A stretch of DNA of 64,000 nt from JAMLIN01 sp964509685 (GCA_964509685.1 CAZDYQ010000003.1:17144-81143), one strand, 5' to 3'; shown: positions 33,983-45,042, counted from the first letter of the stretch. Notes: generated from the sequence alone by a model not told the origin. Translations and numbers: made by a program.

Positions 33983-35368
33983 TCGGCGGCTTCGCCATGG
34001 ACCGAGGGCGAGCCCGCCGGAGATCGTGACGCCATAGGCGACCATCGCGAAGGCCATCACCCCAAAGGCGGCCCGGGGCGACGGCTCGGCCGCCGCCCCG
34101 ACGACCGCCGCCCCGATCGCCATGATCGCCACGCGCAGCAGGGTGCCGGCCACCGGCACCGCGAGCGAGTCCACGCCCTGGCTCGCGAAGTACAGGCACA
34201 GCCCGAGCCCGAAGAACGCGTAGCAGGGACCGACGATCCGCAGGTAGGCGGCGCAGGCGCGCGCCACCTCGGGATCCTCCGTGAACAGGCCGTGCCAGAG
34301 CTGCGGCTGCCAGGCGAGCACGAGGCCGATCGCGCCGACGAAGGCGGCCGTCGCGAAGGCGCCGCCCCAGGCGATGCGCACGGCGCGCTCGCGCTCGCCC
34401 GCACCGACGAAGGCGCCGCAGATCGCGATGAGCGTGCCGCCCATGCCGAAGATCACGGGGATCATCAGCAACTCGAGCCGCAGGCCCACGCCGTATCCGG
34501 CGAGCCAGTCGGTGCCGAGCCGCGCGATCAGGCCGGTCGCGATCATCGAGTACGCGATGGTCATGATCGACTGGCTCGAGGCCAGCGAGCCGAGTCGCGC
34601 GACCGGCCGCAGCACGAAGGCCGACGGCATGCGCCAGGCCTCCAGCCGCGGCGGATGCGCACGGCGCGCGACGACGAGCAGGAGCCAGGCGAGGCCGCAG
34701 GCATAGGCGAGCAGGATGGCGATCGCCGCGCCGGCCAGGCCCAGCGGCGGGACGTAACCGCGCCCGGGGACGAGGAGCGACGCGAGGACGAAGTGCGTGG
34801 CGGTGACCACGATCATCGCCGAGAGCTGCGCGCGCATCTCGCCGGCCCCGCGCAGGCAGGCGCCGAGCAGGTTGAACAGCCACAGCACGACGATGCCGCC
34901 GAACATGATGCGCGAGTATTCGAGCGCGCCGGCGAGGATCTCGTCGCGGCCGCCCAGCAGCCGGAAGAGCGGCTCGCCACCGACGAGCATGGCTGCGCCG
35001 AAGGCGCCGCCCACGACGAAGGCGATCATCCAGGCGGCATTCACCACTTCCTGCGCCCGGTCCGGCCGGCCGGCGCCCAGCGCCCGGGCGAGCGTGCCGC
35101 TCACGGCGCCGCCGATCGCACCGGAGGCGAGCATGTTCGCGAGCATGTAGGCGGGAAATACGAGCGCGACCGAGGCGAGCGCGTTCGTGCCGAGGTCGCC
35201 GAGCCAGTAGGCCTCGACCAGCAGGATCATCGACTGCACCAGGGTGCTCGCGACCGAGGGCGGCACGAGGCGCGCCATCGTGCGAAGCGGTGGGGAGGAG
35301 AGGATCGGGCTGCCCCGGGAGGAGGGAGGCAGCGCGGCGGGGCTCGATGCGCTCGCGGCGTCGTTCAT
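33968..35368 (-). CDS. MATE-family multidrug efflux transporter
   Basis: 466 residues, 12 transmembrane helices in two homologous halves (for example LVEAYWLGDLGTNALASVAL in the first half; a matching segment in the second). The start ATG 35368 is chosen because the N-terminus up to residue ~30 is Ser/Pro-rich and upstream codons lack coding character. Exports cationic drugs using Na+ or H+; specificity unknown. Last gene after the SpmAB-type protein, 127 nt apart. Confidence 0.88.
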   Translation of the reverse strand: MNDAASASSPAALPPSSRGSPILSSPPLRTMARLVPPSVASTLVQSMILLVEAYWLGDLGTNALASVALVFPAYMLANMLASGAIGGAVSGTLARALGAGRPDRAQEVVNAAWMIAFVVGGAFGAAMLVGGEPLFRLLGGRDEILAGALEYSRIMFGGIVVLWLFNLLGACLRGAGEMRAQLSAMIVVTATHFVLASLLVPGRGYVPPLGLAGAAIAILLAYACGLAWLLLVVARRAHPPRLEAWRMPSAFVLRPVARLGSLASSQSIMTIAYSMIATGLIARLGTDWLAGYGVGLRLELLMIPVIFGMGGTLIAICGAFVGAGERERAVRIAWGGAFATAAFVGAIGLVLAWQPQLWHGLFTEDPEVARACAAYLRIVGPCYAFFGLGLCLYFASQGVDSLAVPVAGTLLRVAIMAIGAAVVGAAAEPSPRAAFGVMAFAMVAYGVTISGGLALGPWRSRRSGSG

Positions 35369-35495
35369 GGTTTCCGTCGTCCAGGCGGTGGCGCCGGTCC
35401 GTCCCACGGTGGGCACGGTGTCCGGCACGAGCGCATCATCCTTGGGGCAGGCCGCCCGCGCAAGCGACGGATTTGCAGTCTCGCATTCCTTCGGC

Positions 35496-36725
35496 TCATC
35501 CGAAGAAGGCGAGGCACACGAGGATCGCGGCCGCGATGCCGGCGACGTCGGCGAGGAGCGCGCAGCCGACGGCATGGCGCGCGCGGCGGATGCCGACCGC
35601 GCCGAAATACACCGCGAGCACGTAGAAGGTGGTCTCGGTGCTGCCCTGCATCGTGGCCGCGAGCAGGGCCGGGAAGCTGTCCACCCCGAAGTGCTGCATG
35701 GTCTCGATCAGCAGGGCGCGCGCGGCGCTGCCCGAGAAGGGCTTGGCGAACGCGACGGGCAGCGCATCGACGATGCGCAGGTCGAGCCCCAGCCCGCCGA
35801 AGACGATGCGCGCGCCGTCGAGCAGCACGTCGAGCGCGCCCGAGGCGCGCATCGCGCCGATCGCCGCGAGCATCGCGACGAGATAGGGCAGCAGGTCGCG
35901 GGCGATGCCGAAGCCGTCCTTCGCGCCGTCGATGAAGTGCTCGTACACCGGCACGCGCCGCCAGGCGCCCGCGGCGAGGATGACGAGCACCAGCCCGAAC
36001 ATGACGAGGCTGCCGGCAAGGGACGAGGCCGCCGCCACCGCCGCGGCCGTCATCCCGGCCAGCAGCAGCACGATCGAGCCCAGCGCGAGCGCGATGCCGC
36101 CGAGCCAGGCGAGCACGACCGGGTCCCACAGCCGCAGGCGCTGCATCCACGACACCGCCAGCAGGCCCGCGAAGGTCGAGGCCGCCGTGGCGAGCAGGAT
36201 CGGCACGAAGACCAGGGTCGGCTCGGCGGCGCCCTGCTGGAGCCGGTACATGAAGATCGTCACCGGCAGGACGGTGAGCGACGAGCTGTTGAGCACCAGG
36301 AAGAGGATCTGCGCGTCGGTCGCCGTGTCCGGGCGTGGGTTGAGCTTCTGCAGCTCGCCCATCGCCTTCAGGCCGATCGGCGTGGCGGCATTGTCGAGCC
36401 CGATCGCGTTCGCGGCGAAGTTCATGGTCACGAGGCCGAGCGCCGGATGGCCGCGGGGCACGCCGGGCATCAGCCGGGCGAACAGCGGGCCGAGCAGCCG
36501 GGCGGCGGCATCCACGAGGCCGGCGCCCTCGGCGATGCGCAGGAACCCGAGCCAGAGGGTGAGGGTGCCGAAGAGCAGCACCATCACCTCGACCGACAGC
36601 TTCGCCATCGCGAACAGGCTGTCCACGATGGCGGCGAAGCCGGCGGGATCACCCGCGAAGATCCAGCGGCCGAAGGCCGCCAGTCCGGCGATGAGGAACA
36701 TGCCGAACCAGATGGCGTTCAGCAT
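35496..36725 (-). CDS. SpmA-SpmB fusion membrane protein
   Basis: 409 residues with two nucleoside-transporter 'gate' modules. The N-terminal half has NFAANAIGLDNAATPIGLKAM, the SpmA signature; the C-terminal half has DGFGIARDLLPYLVAMLAAIG and KPFSGSAARALLIETM then GSTETTFYVLAVYFGAVGI, the SpmB signature. In Bacillus the two are separate spore genes; in Gram-negatives they are fused and of unknown function, presumably transport. It lies 7 nt after the acyl-CoA ligase gene, same strand. Confidence 0.87.
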   Translation of the reverse strand: MLNAIWFGMFLIAGLAAFGRWIFAGDPAGFAAIVDSLFAMAKLSVEVMVLLFGTLTLWLGFLRIAEGAGLVDAAARLLGPLFARLMPGVPRGHPALGLVTMNFAANAIGLDNAATPIGLKAMGELQKLNPRPDTATDAQILFLVLNSSSLTVLPVTIFMYRLQQGAAEPTLVFVPILLATAASTFAGLLAVSWMQRLRLWDPVVLAWLGGIALALGSIVLLLAGMTAAAVAAASSLAGSLVMFGLVLVILAAGAWRRVPVYEHFIDGAKDGFGIARDLLPYLVAMLAAIGAMRASGALDVLLDGARIVFGGLGLDLRIVDALPVAFAKPFSGSAARALLIETMQHFGVDSFPALLAATMQGSTETTFYVLAVYFGAVGIRRARHAVGCALLADVAGIAAAILVCLAFFG

Positions 36726-36731
36726 GCGTTC

Positions 36732-38560
36732 CTACTCGTACATCGCCTCGATCTCGGCCGCGTAGGCCTCGTAGATGCTCGCCCGGCGCACCTTCATGGT
36801 GGCCGTGACCTCGCCGTCGTCGTGGTCGAGCTCCTTGGTCAGCAGGTGGAAGCGCCGGATCTGCGCCACCTGGGCGAGCTTCGCGTTGCCGCGCGCGACC
36901 TCCGACTCGATGAGTTCGCGCACCTCGGGCGCCTCGACGAGCGACCGGAAATGGGTGAAGGGGATGCGCCGCGACTCGGCCCACTTGCCGACCGTCTCAT
37001 AGTCGATCTGGATCAGCGCGGACACGAACCGGCGTCGCTCGGCCACCACGATGCACTCCTTGATGAAGGGACTCGCCTTCATCGTATTCTCGATCTCCGA
37101 CGGCGTGAGGTTCTTGCCGCCGGCGGTGATCATGATGTCCTTGAGGCGATCCACGATGCGCAACTGCCCGTCCTCCTCGCGCACCACGTCGCCCGTGTGC
37201 AGCCAGCCGTCGCGGATGGTCGCCGCGGTCGCTTCCGGGTTCCGGTAGTAGCCGGCGAAGACCATCTCGCCGCGCAGCTGCAGCTCGCCGGTGTCGGGAT
37301 CGACCCGGTACTCCACCCCCAGCACGGGTTCGCCCACCGTGCCCAGGCGCACCCGGTCCGGATGCTGTCCGGTGACCATGCCGGTGGACTCGGTCATGCC
37401 GTACACCTCGACCAGGGGCACGCCGATGGTACGGAAGAACGCGATGATCGGCGGCGGGATCGAGGCCGCGCCGGTCAGCGCGATCCGCGCCCGGCGCAGG
37501 CCCACGTAGTTCTGCAGCGCGCGGAACATCAGCAGCCAGGCCACGCCGAAGCGGATCCGCTCGCCCAGCGTGCGCTGGCGCGGCGATTTCTCCGCGAAGG
37601 GCGCGCAGCTCGCCACCAGCGTCTCGAACAGCCGCCGACGCAGCCGGCCCGTCTCCTGCATGCGGATGTGGATCGCGGCGTGCAGCTTCTCCCAGATCCG
37701 CGGCACGCCGAGGAACATCGTGGGGGCCACTTCCCGCAGGTCCTCCTGTACGGTGCGGATCGACTCGCCGAAGTTCACCTGCGACCCGAGGTACAGCGGC
37801 ACGAAGGTGGTGAGCATCTGCTCGGCGACGTGGCAGAGGGGCAGGTAGGACAGGTGCGTCGTGTCGGGGGTCAGCCCCAGCCGGTCCACGATCCCCGGCA
37901 CCACGGCGCGGATGTTGCGGTAGCTGATCATCGCGCCCTTGGGCTTGCCGGTGGAGCCCGACGTGTAGATCATCAGCGCGATGTCCTCGAGCGACTGCCT
38001 CGCGAGGACGTCGTCCACCAGCCCGGGGTTCGCCCGACGATGCTCCCGGCCGCGGGCCTCGAGCTCGTCGAAGGCGACGACGCGATCGCCGTGTTCCTCG
38101 ATGGTGTTGCGCAGGCCCTTGCGCTCGATCACGACGATGTGCCGCAGCCGCGGCATCCGGTCGAGCGCCTCCAGCACCTTGTCGCTCTGCTCCTGGTCCT
38201 CGCAGACCACCACCTCGACATCGGCATGCGCCAGCACGTAGGCGACCTCGTCGCTCGGGCTGGTGGGATAGACCCCGACCGTGATCCCGCCGACCAGGCT
38301 GGCGCCCATCTGCGCCAGCACCCATTCGATCCGGTTCTCGGACAGCACGCCGACATGGCCGCCGGGCGACAGGCCGAGCGCCACGAGCCCATGGCCGACC
38401 TCGGCGGAGCGCTCGTAGTACTCCCGCCAGGTGGACGGCTTCCAGATGCCGAAGTCCTTCTGGCGGATGGCGATCGCGCCCGGCGTCTCCCGCGCCCGCT
38501 CGCGCAGCATCTGCGCCATCGTGAGCGCCGGCAGCCCCGGGGCGGCAGCCTGCCTCGACA

Positions 38561-38564
<4 letters not shown>
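36732..38564 (-). CDS. Long-chain-fatty-acid/aryl CoA ligase (AMP-forming)
   Basis: 610 residues of the ANL superfamily. P-loop-like YTSGSTGKPKGA, the EVYGMTESTGMVTGQ core, TGDVVREEDGQLRIVDRLKD and the hinge followed by LTPSEIENTMKASPFI. Activates a carboxylic acid to acyl-CoA via an acyl-AMP. Its ATG overlaps the livF stop by 4 nt, so it is co-expressed with the ABC importer; it most likely activates the imported acid. Closest type is FadD15-like long-chain ligases, but substrate is inference. Confidence 0.9.
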
Positions 38565-39367
<803 letters not shown>

Positions 39368-39373
39368 GGCGCC

Positions 39374-40552
39374 TCAGTCGAGCACGATCCAGTCGGACAC
39401 CGGCAGCATCTTCTGCTGCTTCATGTCGGCCCGGTAGATGCGGCCGACCGGGATCGAGTTGCCCTTGATCGTGATCGGCACGCCGATGATGCCGCCCGTA
39501 TCGAAGTTCTCGATCGAGTTGAGCGCCGCCTTGAGGTTCGCCCCGTTCAGCTCCTTGCCGGCCTCCAGGGTGCGCTTGACGGCCTCGGTGAAGAGCATCG
39601 TGGTGAGGAACCCCTGCGTGTAGGCGGTGCTCTGGTACTCGGGCCGCATCTGCCGGATCTTCTCGAGCATCGGGGCATTGCCCTCGGTGTCGTAGTAGTA
39701 ACGGAACGGCATCACGCCCATGAAGCCCTCGGCCGCCTCGCCCATCTTCATCACCATGGAATGGTCCATGGTCCAGAAGGTGCCCATCCAGTGGCTCTTC
39801 ATCCCCATCTTGCGGCCCTGGATGATGAACTCGGGGATCGGCGCGAGCACGTAGCCGTGGAAGATCGTGTAGTCGGGCGCGGCGCGACGCAGCTTGATCA
39901 CCTCGGTCGAAACGTCCACGCTGCCGGGCGGCGTCATGATCTCGGCGGCCACGTTCAGGCCGAGCTCCTTCGCGAGCGCCCGGCTGCCCTCGATCGGGTC
40001 GCGGCCGAACTCCGTGTCGGAATAGACGAACGCCACCTTCGCGCCCGGCTTCTCGTCGGCGATGTAGCGCAGCAGGATGCCGACCATCTCGGTGTAGTCG
40101 GGCCCGACCAGGAACTGGTGGGGAAACTTCTTCGGATCGTTGATCTCGGAGGCGAACGAGGCGCCGGCCATCAGGATGCTGCCCATCCGGTCGAGCTCGG
40201 GATTGATCGTCTTGGCGAAGCCGGTGGAATCGCCGTAGTAGAGATGGACCTTCTCCTGGCTGGTGATCTTCTTGAAGGCCGCCACCGAGGCGTCCACCTT
40301 GTAGCCGGTGTCCTCGGGCACGTAGCGCAGCTTGCGGCCCTGGATGCCGCCGGCGTCGTTCACGATCTTCACGTAGTCCTGGATGCCGGCGTGGATGCCC
40401 AGGCCGGCGAAGGCGAACACGCCGGACATCGGGATCGAGCCGCCGATCACGATGTCCTCCTTGGCCTGCGCCTGCGCGCCGCCCGCCAGCGCGAGTGCCG
40501 CGGTGGCGACCATCGCGCCCAGCGTGGCGCGTCGGGATTTCGAGATTGCCAT
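39374..40552 (-). CDS. ABC transporter periplasmic substrate-binding protein (LivK-like)
   Basis: 392 residues. Signal peptide to about residue 28 (AGGAQAQA), then two Leu/Ile/Val-binding-type lobes (IVIGGSIPMSGVFAFAGLGI; VAFVYSDTEFGRDPIEG; and YTQGFLTTMLFTEAVKRTLEAG). Start ATG 40552 is preceded by GAGGAGGA. In CoA-ligase-linked Liv systems the ligand is usually an aromatic or branched acid rather than a free amino acid. Separated from livM by 52 nt. Confidence 0.92.
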   Translation of the reverse strand: MAISKSRRATLGAMVATAALALAGGAQAQAKEDIVIGGSIPMSGVFAFAGLGIHAGIQDYVKIVNDAGGIQGRKLRYVPEDTGYKVDASVAAFKKITSQEKVHLYYGDSTGFAKTINPELDRMGSILMAGASFASEINDPKKFPHQFLVGPDYTEMVGILLRYIADEKPGAKVAFVYSDTEFGRDPIEGSRALAKELGLNVAAEIMTPPGSVDVSTEVIKLRRAAPDYTIFHGYVLAPIPEFIIQGRKMGMKSHWMGTFWTMDHSMVMKMGEAAEGFMGVMPFRYYYDTEGNAPMLEKIRQMRPEYQSTAYTQGFLTTMLFTEAVKRTLEAGKELNGANLKAALNSIENFDTGGIIGVPITIKGNSIPVGRIYRADMKQQKMLPVSDWIVLD

Positions 40553-40604
40553 GTGCTCCTCCTCGGTCGATGCAGTGTTGTGGGCACGGCCGCGCATGGC
40601 CGGC

Positions 40605-41642
40605 TCAGGTCCGGAACGGGTACAGGTGGAAGAACCGGCGCACGCGGCGCCACATTTCCGCGAGCCCATGCGGCTCGAAGATCAGGAATCCGACGATCAG
40701 CGCCCCGAACACGATCGTGCGCACCGGCGAGAGCACGACCGCCGCATTCTCGATCGCGACCCAGCCGACGACCAGCTTGAGCAGCTCCGGGACCATGGTC
40801 ATGAACACCGCCCCGAGGATGCCGCCCAGGATGGTGCCCATGCCGCCCACGATGATCGCGGCGAGGAAGAAGATCGACATCAGCAACGGGAAACTCTCGG
40901 GCGTCACCACGCGGAAGAAGTACGCCCAGAGGCCGCCGGCCACCCCGGCATAGAAGGACGACAGCCCGAAGGACAGCAGCTTGTAGCGCAGCAGCGGGAT
41001 GCCCAGCACCTCCGCCGAGATGTCCCGGTCGCGGATCGCGATGAAGGCCCTGCCGATCCGGGTGCGGAACAGGTTGGCGGCGCCGGCCACCATCAGCACG
41101 GTGAGCGGCACGATCAGCCAGTAGATGCGGAACGACGTGTCGAGCGCGATGCCGAGCACCCGCGCCGGAGGCACCGGCAGGCCCGCCGTGCCGCCGGTCA
41201 CCGAGGTCCAGTTGGCGAAGGCGAAGTGCGCGATGAACGAGGCCGCGATCGTCGCGATGGCGAGGTAGAGGCCCTTCACGCGCAGCGAGGGAATGCCCAC
41301 GATCGCGCCGCCCGCCATGGCGACGACACCGGCGGCGACGAGGTTCAGCAGCGCGGGCGTGCCCAGGCGGGCTTCGAGCGCCGCCACCGTGTAGGCCCCC
41401 AGGCCCATGAAGGCCGCCTGGCCGAGGCTCACCAGGCCCGTGTATCCGGTGAGGATGTTGAGGCCCGTGGCGCTCGCGACATTGATCGCCACGAGGCAGG
41501 CGAGGTAGAGCCAGTACTCGTTGGCGACGAAGGGATAGGCGACGAGCGCGACCCCGAGCGCCGCCAGCCATGCCCATTGCGTGGGCGTGTCGAAGAGCGC
41601 CTGGTCGGCGGCATAGCTCTGGGGCGCGGCGCCGATACGCAT
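40605..41642 (-). CDS. livM: ABC transporter permease LivM
   Basis: 345 residues, about 10 transmembrane helices, with LivM hallmark GLNILTGYTGLVSLGQAAFMGLGAY near 65-90 (shown in part) and the cytoplasmic EAA-like loop RFIA...RDRDISAEVLGI. N-terminal extension to about residue 30. Located 2 nt after livH. Confidence 0.92.
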   Translation of the reverse strand: MRIGAAPQSYAADQALFDTPTQWAWLAALGVALVAYPFVANEYWLYLACLVAINVASATGLNILTGYTGLVSLGQAAFMGLGAYTVAALEARLGTPALLNLVAAGVVAMAGGAIVGIPSLRVKGLYLAIATIAASFIAHFAFANWTSVTGGTAGLPVPPARVLGIALDTSFRIYWLIVPLTVLMVAGAANLFRTRIGRAFIAIRDRDISAEVLGIPLLRYKLLSFGLSSFYAGVAGGLWAYFFRVVTPESFPLLMSIFFLAAIIVGGMGTILGGILGAVFMTMVPELLKLVVGWVAIENAAVVLSPVRTIVFGALIVGFLIFEPHGLAEMWRRVRRFFHLYPFRT

Positions 41643-41644
41643 CG

Positions 41645-42529
41645 CTAGAGCCTCTCGATCTCGCGGGTGCCGAACAGCCCGTACGGCCGGACCATGAGGA
41701 TCAGCACCAGCAGGACGAAGGTGACGAGCAGCTCGTACTCGCCGCCGAGGTAGGCGCCGGCCCAGGCCTCGACCAGGCCGATGAACAGGCCCCCCACCAG
41801 CGCGCCGAGCACGCTGTCGAGACCGCCGAAGATGACGACGACCAGCACCGAGAGGCCGAACACGCCCATGGTCGAGGAAATGCCGCCGATCGCGCCGACC
41901 ACGATGCCGGCCACGGCGGCGAGCGCGCCCGCGAAGGTCCAGGACAGCGAGAAGACCCGCGGCACGTTGATGCCCATGGAATAGGCGGCCGCCTGGTCCG
42001 AGGCGGTGGCGCGCAGGGCGACCCCGCCGCGCCAGAAGCGAAAGACGAGCAGCACGGCGGCCACCAGCAGCGCGGCCACCAGGAAGCCGTAGAAGACCTT
42101 CGGCGCGATGAAGGCCTCGCCGATCATGATCGGCTCCTGCGGCATGAACTCGGGCAGGCGCTGCGGGTTCGCCGTCCAGACGAGCTCCACCAGGCCGACG
42201 AGGATGGACGCGAGCCCCACGGTGACCATGAAGACCGAGATCGGCGACTCGCCGAGCATCGGCCGGATCATCGTCCGCTCGACCAGGGCGCCGAGCAGGC
42301 CGCCGGCGATCACCGCGGCCAGGATGGACAGCCAGACCGGCAGGGCCATGCCGGCGGCGAAGGCGAAGAACACGTAGGCGCCGATCATGAGCATCTCGCC
42401 GATGGCGAGGTTGACTACGCGGGTGGCCTTGTAGATCAGCACGAAGCACAGGCCGGTGAGCGCGTACAGGCCTCCGGTGCCGATGCCGGCGAGGGAGACT
42501 TCGAGCAGGAACAGCCAGTCGAAGCTCAT
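41645..42529 (-). CDS. livH: ABC transporter permease LivH
   Basis: 294 residues, 8-9 transmembrane helices, with the LivH signature GGLYALTGLCFVLIYKATRVVNLA near the start (described in part) and the loop LRATASDQAAAYSMGINV. Its ATG overlaps the livG stop by 4 nt. Forms the channel with LivM. Confidence 0.92.
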   Translation of the reverse strand: MSFDWLFLLEVSLAGIGTGGLYALTGLCFVLIYKATRVVNLAIGEMLMIGAYVFFAFAAGMALPVWLSILAAVIAGGLLGALVERTMIRPMLGESPISVFMVTVGLASILVGLVELVWTANPQRLPEFMPQEPIMIGEAFIAPKVFYGFLVAALLVAAVLLVFRFWRGGVALRATASDQAAAYSMGINVPRVFSLSWTFAGALAAVAGIVVGAIGGISSTMGVFGLSVLVVVIFGGLDSVLGALVGGLFIGLVEAWAGAYLGGEYELLVTFVLLVLILMVRPYGLFGTREIERL

Positions 42530-43416
42530 GCGGCCGGTGCCCCGCTCGGGGCGCTCGCCGCCATGGCGCCCCCGGCCCCGGCGCCCGCGGCTTCCCGGGC
42601 GCCGCGCAGGCGCCGCCGCAGGTCCTCGTGGTCGCCCGAGCCGAGGTAGGCGCGGATCACCTCCGGATTGCGCTGCACCTCGCCGGGCGTGCCGTCGGCG
42701 ATGACCTGGCCGAAGTTCAGCACGACCACATGGTCGGAGAGGTCCATCACCATGCCCATGTCGTGCTCGACCATGACCACGGTGACGCCCCATTCGGCGC
42801 GCACGTCGAGGATGAAGCGCGCCATGTCCTCGGTCTCCTCGCGGTTCATGCCGGCGACCGGCTCGTCGAGCATCAGGACCTTCGGCCGCATCGCCAGCGC
42901 GCGCGCCATCTCCACCCGCTTCTGCAGCCCATAGGAGAGCGAGGCCACCGGCGCATGCCGGATGTGGTCGATCTCGAGGAAGTCGATGATCCGCTCCTCG
43001 ATCTCGGCGCGCAGCTCGATCTCCTCGCGCCGCGCGCGCCCGAAGTACAGCAGCGCATCGAAGATGTTGGTGCGCAGGTGGGCATGGCGGCCGAGCTTGA
43101 TGTTGTCGAGTACGGACATCCCGCGAAACAGCGCAATGTTCTGGAAGCTGCGCGCGAGCCCGAGGGCGGCGCGCTTCGGGGCGGGCAGCTGCGTGATGTC
43201 GCGGCCTTCGAAGCGGATCGAGCCGGCATCGGGCCGGTAGAAGCCCGAGATGGTGTTGAACAGCGACGTCTTGCCGGCGCCGTTGGGGCCGATCACGGAG
43301 GTGATCGTGCCGGGCGCCACGTCGAAGCTCACCCCGGCGAGGGCGCGCACGCCGCCGAATGCCAGCGTGAGCTGGTCGACCTGCAGCAGCGGCCCTCGTG
43401 TCTCCCGTGTCTCCAT
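42526..43416 (-). CDS. livG: ABC transporter ATP-binding protein LivG
   Basis: 296 residues. Walker A GPNGAGKTS, LivG-type signature SLSYGLQKRVEMARAL, Walker B VLMLDEPVAGMN. The C-terminal ~40 residues are Ala/Gly-rich with no partner. First gene of the operon livG-livH-livM-SBP-livF-CoA ligase, all leftward. Pairs with LivF. Confidence 0.92.
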   Translation of the reverse strand: METRETRGPLLQVDQLTLAFGGVRALAGVSFDVAPGTITSVIGPNGAGKTSLFNTISGFYRPDAGSIRFEGRDITQLPAPKRAALGLARSFQNIALFRGMSVLDNIKLGRHAHLRTNIFDALLYFGRARREEIELRAEIEERIIDFLEIDHIRHAPVASLSYGLQKRVEMARALAMRPKVLMLDEPVAGMNREETEDMARFILDVRAEWGVTVVMVEHDMGMVMDLSDHVVVLNFGQVIADGTPGEVQRNPEVIRAYLGSGDHEDLRRRLRGAREAAGAGAGGAMAASAPSGAPAA

Positions 43417-43563
43417 CCCCTGCCCGTGGCGTGCGTGGCGGATTGCGGCGTGTCGTGCGGCGCGCCAGCACTATACCGAAGTTTGCAGGCCGTTCCGCTT
43501 CCCGCGCCGCGCGCTACGGGAAGGCCGAAGTCGCGACGGGCAGGCCGCGACGGACGCCGGCCC

Positions 43564-44037
43564 CTACTGCCCGGGAGCGGCGCCGGGCACCCGCTCCACG
43601 ATCTCCGCCAGCGCGTCGCCGGTGGCGACGAGCTCGCCGTCCTGGTTGCGCACCTCGACATCGAACTGGAGCCAGTAGCCGCCGGCGGTGCGGTGCTTGG
43701 CGCTCACCCGGGCGCTGGGCGTGATCGTGTGGCCGAGCTTCGTGGGCTTGAGCCAGCGCGTTTCGAGGCGGCGATGGTAGCCGCCGCGCGGCACCAGCCA
43801 GTCGGTAAGCGTGCGGGTGATCAGGGCGAAGTTCTGCATGCCGTGCATGATCACGCCGCCGAAGCTCGTCTTGCCGAAGCTCGCCTTCTCCATCCACTCG
43901 GGATCGAAGTGCAGCGGGTTGTAGTCGAGCGAGGCGTCCCCGAAGGCCTGGATGGTCTCGGTGGTCACCGTGAAGGGCCGCCCCGGGATGACGGTGCCGA
44001 CCTCGATGGCGTCGAAGCGTTGCTGTGCGGGGTCCAT
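43564..44037 (-). CDS. MaoC-like dehydratase
   Basis: 157 residues, hotdog fold. The MaoC hydratase motif is seen as DASLDYNPLHFDPEWM, with Asp/His the likely catalytic pair, followed by FGGVIMHGMQNFALI. Works as (R)-specific 2-enoyl-CoA hydratase or on a related thioester. It lies 11 nt after the FAS1-like dehydratase gene at 44049-44531, and the two probably form a heterodimer. Confidence 0.87.
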   Translation of the reverse strand: MDPAQQRFDAIEVGTVIPGRPFTVTTETIQAFGDASLDYNPLHFDPEWMEKASFGKTSFGGVIMHGMQNFALITRTLTDWLVPRGGYHRRLETRWLKPTKLGHTITPSARVSAKHRTAGGYWLQFDVEVRNQDGELVATGDALAEIVERVPGAAPGQ

Positions 44038-44048
44038 CGCGCGCCTCC

Positions 44049-44531
44049 TCATTCCGGCCGGATCGTCCAGCCGCGGCCGGTGCAGACCACCTCGCCGCGC
44101 TGGTTGGTGAAGACGTTGTCGTGGATCACGAACAGCCGCCCCTTTCTTATGAATCGATCGAGCGCGGTGCCGCGCATGTGGATCGTGTCGCCGGGGCGCG
44201 CCGGCACGTTGTAGAACCAGCTCTGGCCGGCGTTGATCGTGCCCGGCGAGCGCATCCAGTCCTCCGTGGTGGTGCAGGCGAACATGAGGAGGATGTGGAT
44301 CGAGGGCGGGGCGATGATGCCGCCCCAGATGGTCTTCTTCGCGTACTCCTCGTCGAAGTAGAGCGGGTTGTCCTCCCCGACGCCCGCCGCGAACTTCGCA
44401 ATGAGCTCCTTCGTGAGGGTCACGGGCCGCGTCTCGCGCAGCTCGCCGGGGATGATGCCGTCCCAGGTCTTGCGCCTGGCGACATCCTTCCAGAAGTCTG
44501 TCTCGAAGGACTCGAGGTTGAGCTCGTTCAT
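44049..44531 (-). CDS. FAS1-like/MaoC N-terminal dehydratase-domain protein
   Basis: 160 residues, hotdog fold of the FAS1-type dehydratase class: LIAKFAAGVGEDNPLYFDEEYAKK and GGIIAPPSIHILLMF, where MaoC's catalytic Asp/His are replaced by Glu/Asn-type residues. Such subunits pair with a MaoC partner (here 43564-44037). ATG 44531 is preceded by GAGGAGACAC. Substrate is an acyl-CoA, unassigned. Confidence 0.85.
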   Translation of the reverse strand: MNELNLESFETDFWKDVARRKTWDGIIPGELRETRPVTLTKELIAKFAAGVGEDNPLYFDEEYAKKTIWGGIIAPPSIHILLMFACTTTEDWMRSPGTINAGQSWFYNVPARPGDTIHMRGTALDRFIRKGRLFVIHDNVFTNQRGEVVCTGRGWTIRPE

Positions 44532-44634
44532 GTGTCTCCTCACATGGTGGGCGGGCTTTGCCGGCGGCGGGGCCGCCCGACAGGATCGGCGGCAATGTCG
44601 CTATCATGAAGTTCCCTTTGCCTGGCAGGCAAGC

Positions 44635-45042
44635 ATGAGCACCGTCGCCCGACCCGACACCCACCTCAAGACCGTCGGCTACCTGCTGTGGATCTTCGGA
44701 TTCACCGGCGCCCACCGCTTCTACTACGGCAAGCCGATCAGCGGGACGATCTGGTTCTTCACCTTCGGCCTCTTCGGCATCGGCTGGCTCATCGACCTCT
44801 TCCTGATCCCGTCCATGGACCGGCAGGCCGACCTGCGCTTCACCGCCGGGCGGATCAACTACTCCGTGGCCTGGCTGCTGCAGACCTTCCTCGGCGTGCT
44901 CGGGATCCACCGCATGTACATGGGCAAGTGGATCACGGGGCTGATCTGGCTCTTCACCGGGGGCCTGTTCCTGGTCGGCTGGCTCTACGACTTCTGGACG
45001 CTCAACGACCAGATCACGCTGCGCAACGCCGAACGCGGGTGA
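44635..45042 (+). CDS. Double TM2-domain membrane protein
   Basis: 135 residues with two TM2 repeats: GFTGAHRFYYGKPISG..., followed by LIDLFLIPSMDRQ, and GVLGIHRMYMGKWITG..., followed by LYDFWTLNDQ. Each repeat has two helices, giving four membrane segments. The function of TM2 proteins in bacteria is unknown. Its stop overlaps the GTG start of the flavoprotein (GTGA). Confidence 0.87.
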   Translation: MSTVARPDTHLKTVGYLLWIFGFTGAHRFYYGKPISGTIWFFTFGLFGIGWLIDLFLIPSMDRQADLRFTAGRINYSVAWLLQTFLGVLGIHRMYMGKWITGLIWLFTGGLFLVGWLYDFWTLNDQITLRNAERG

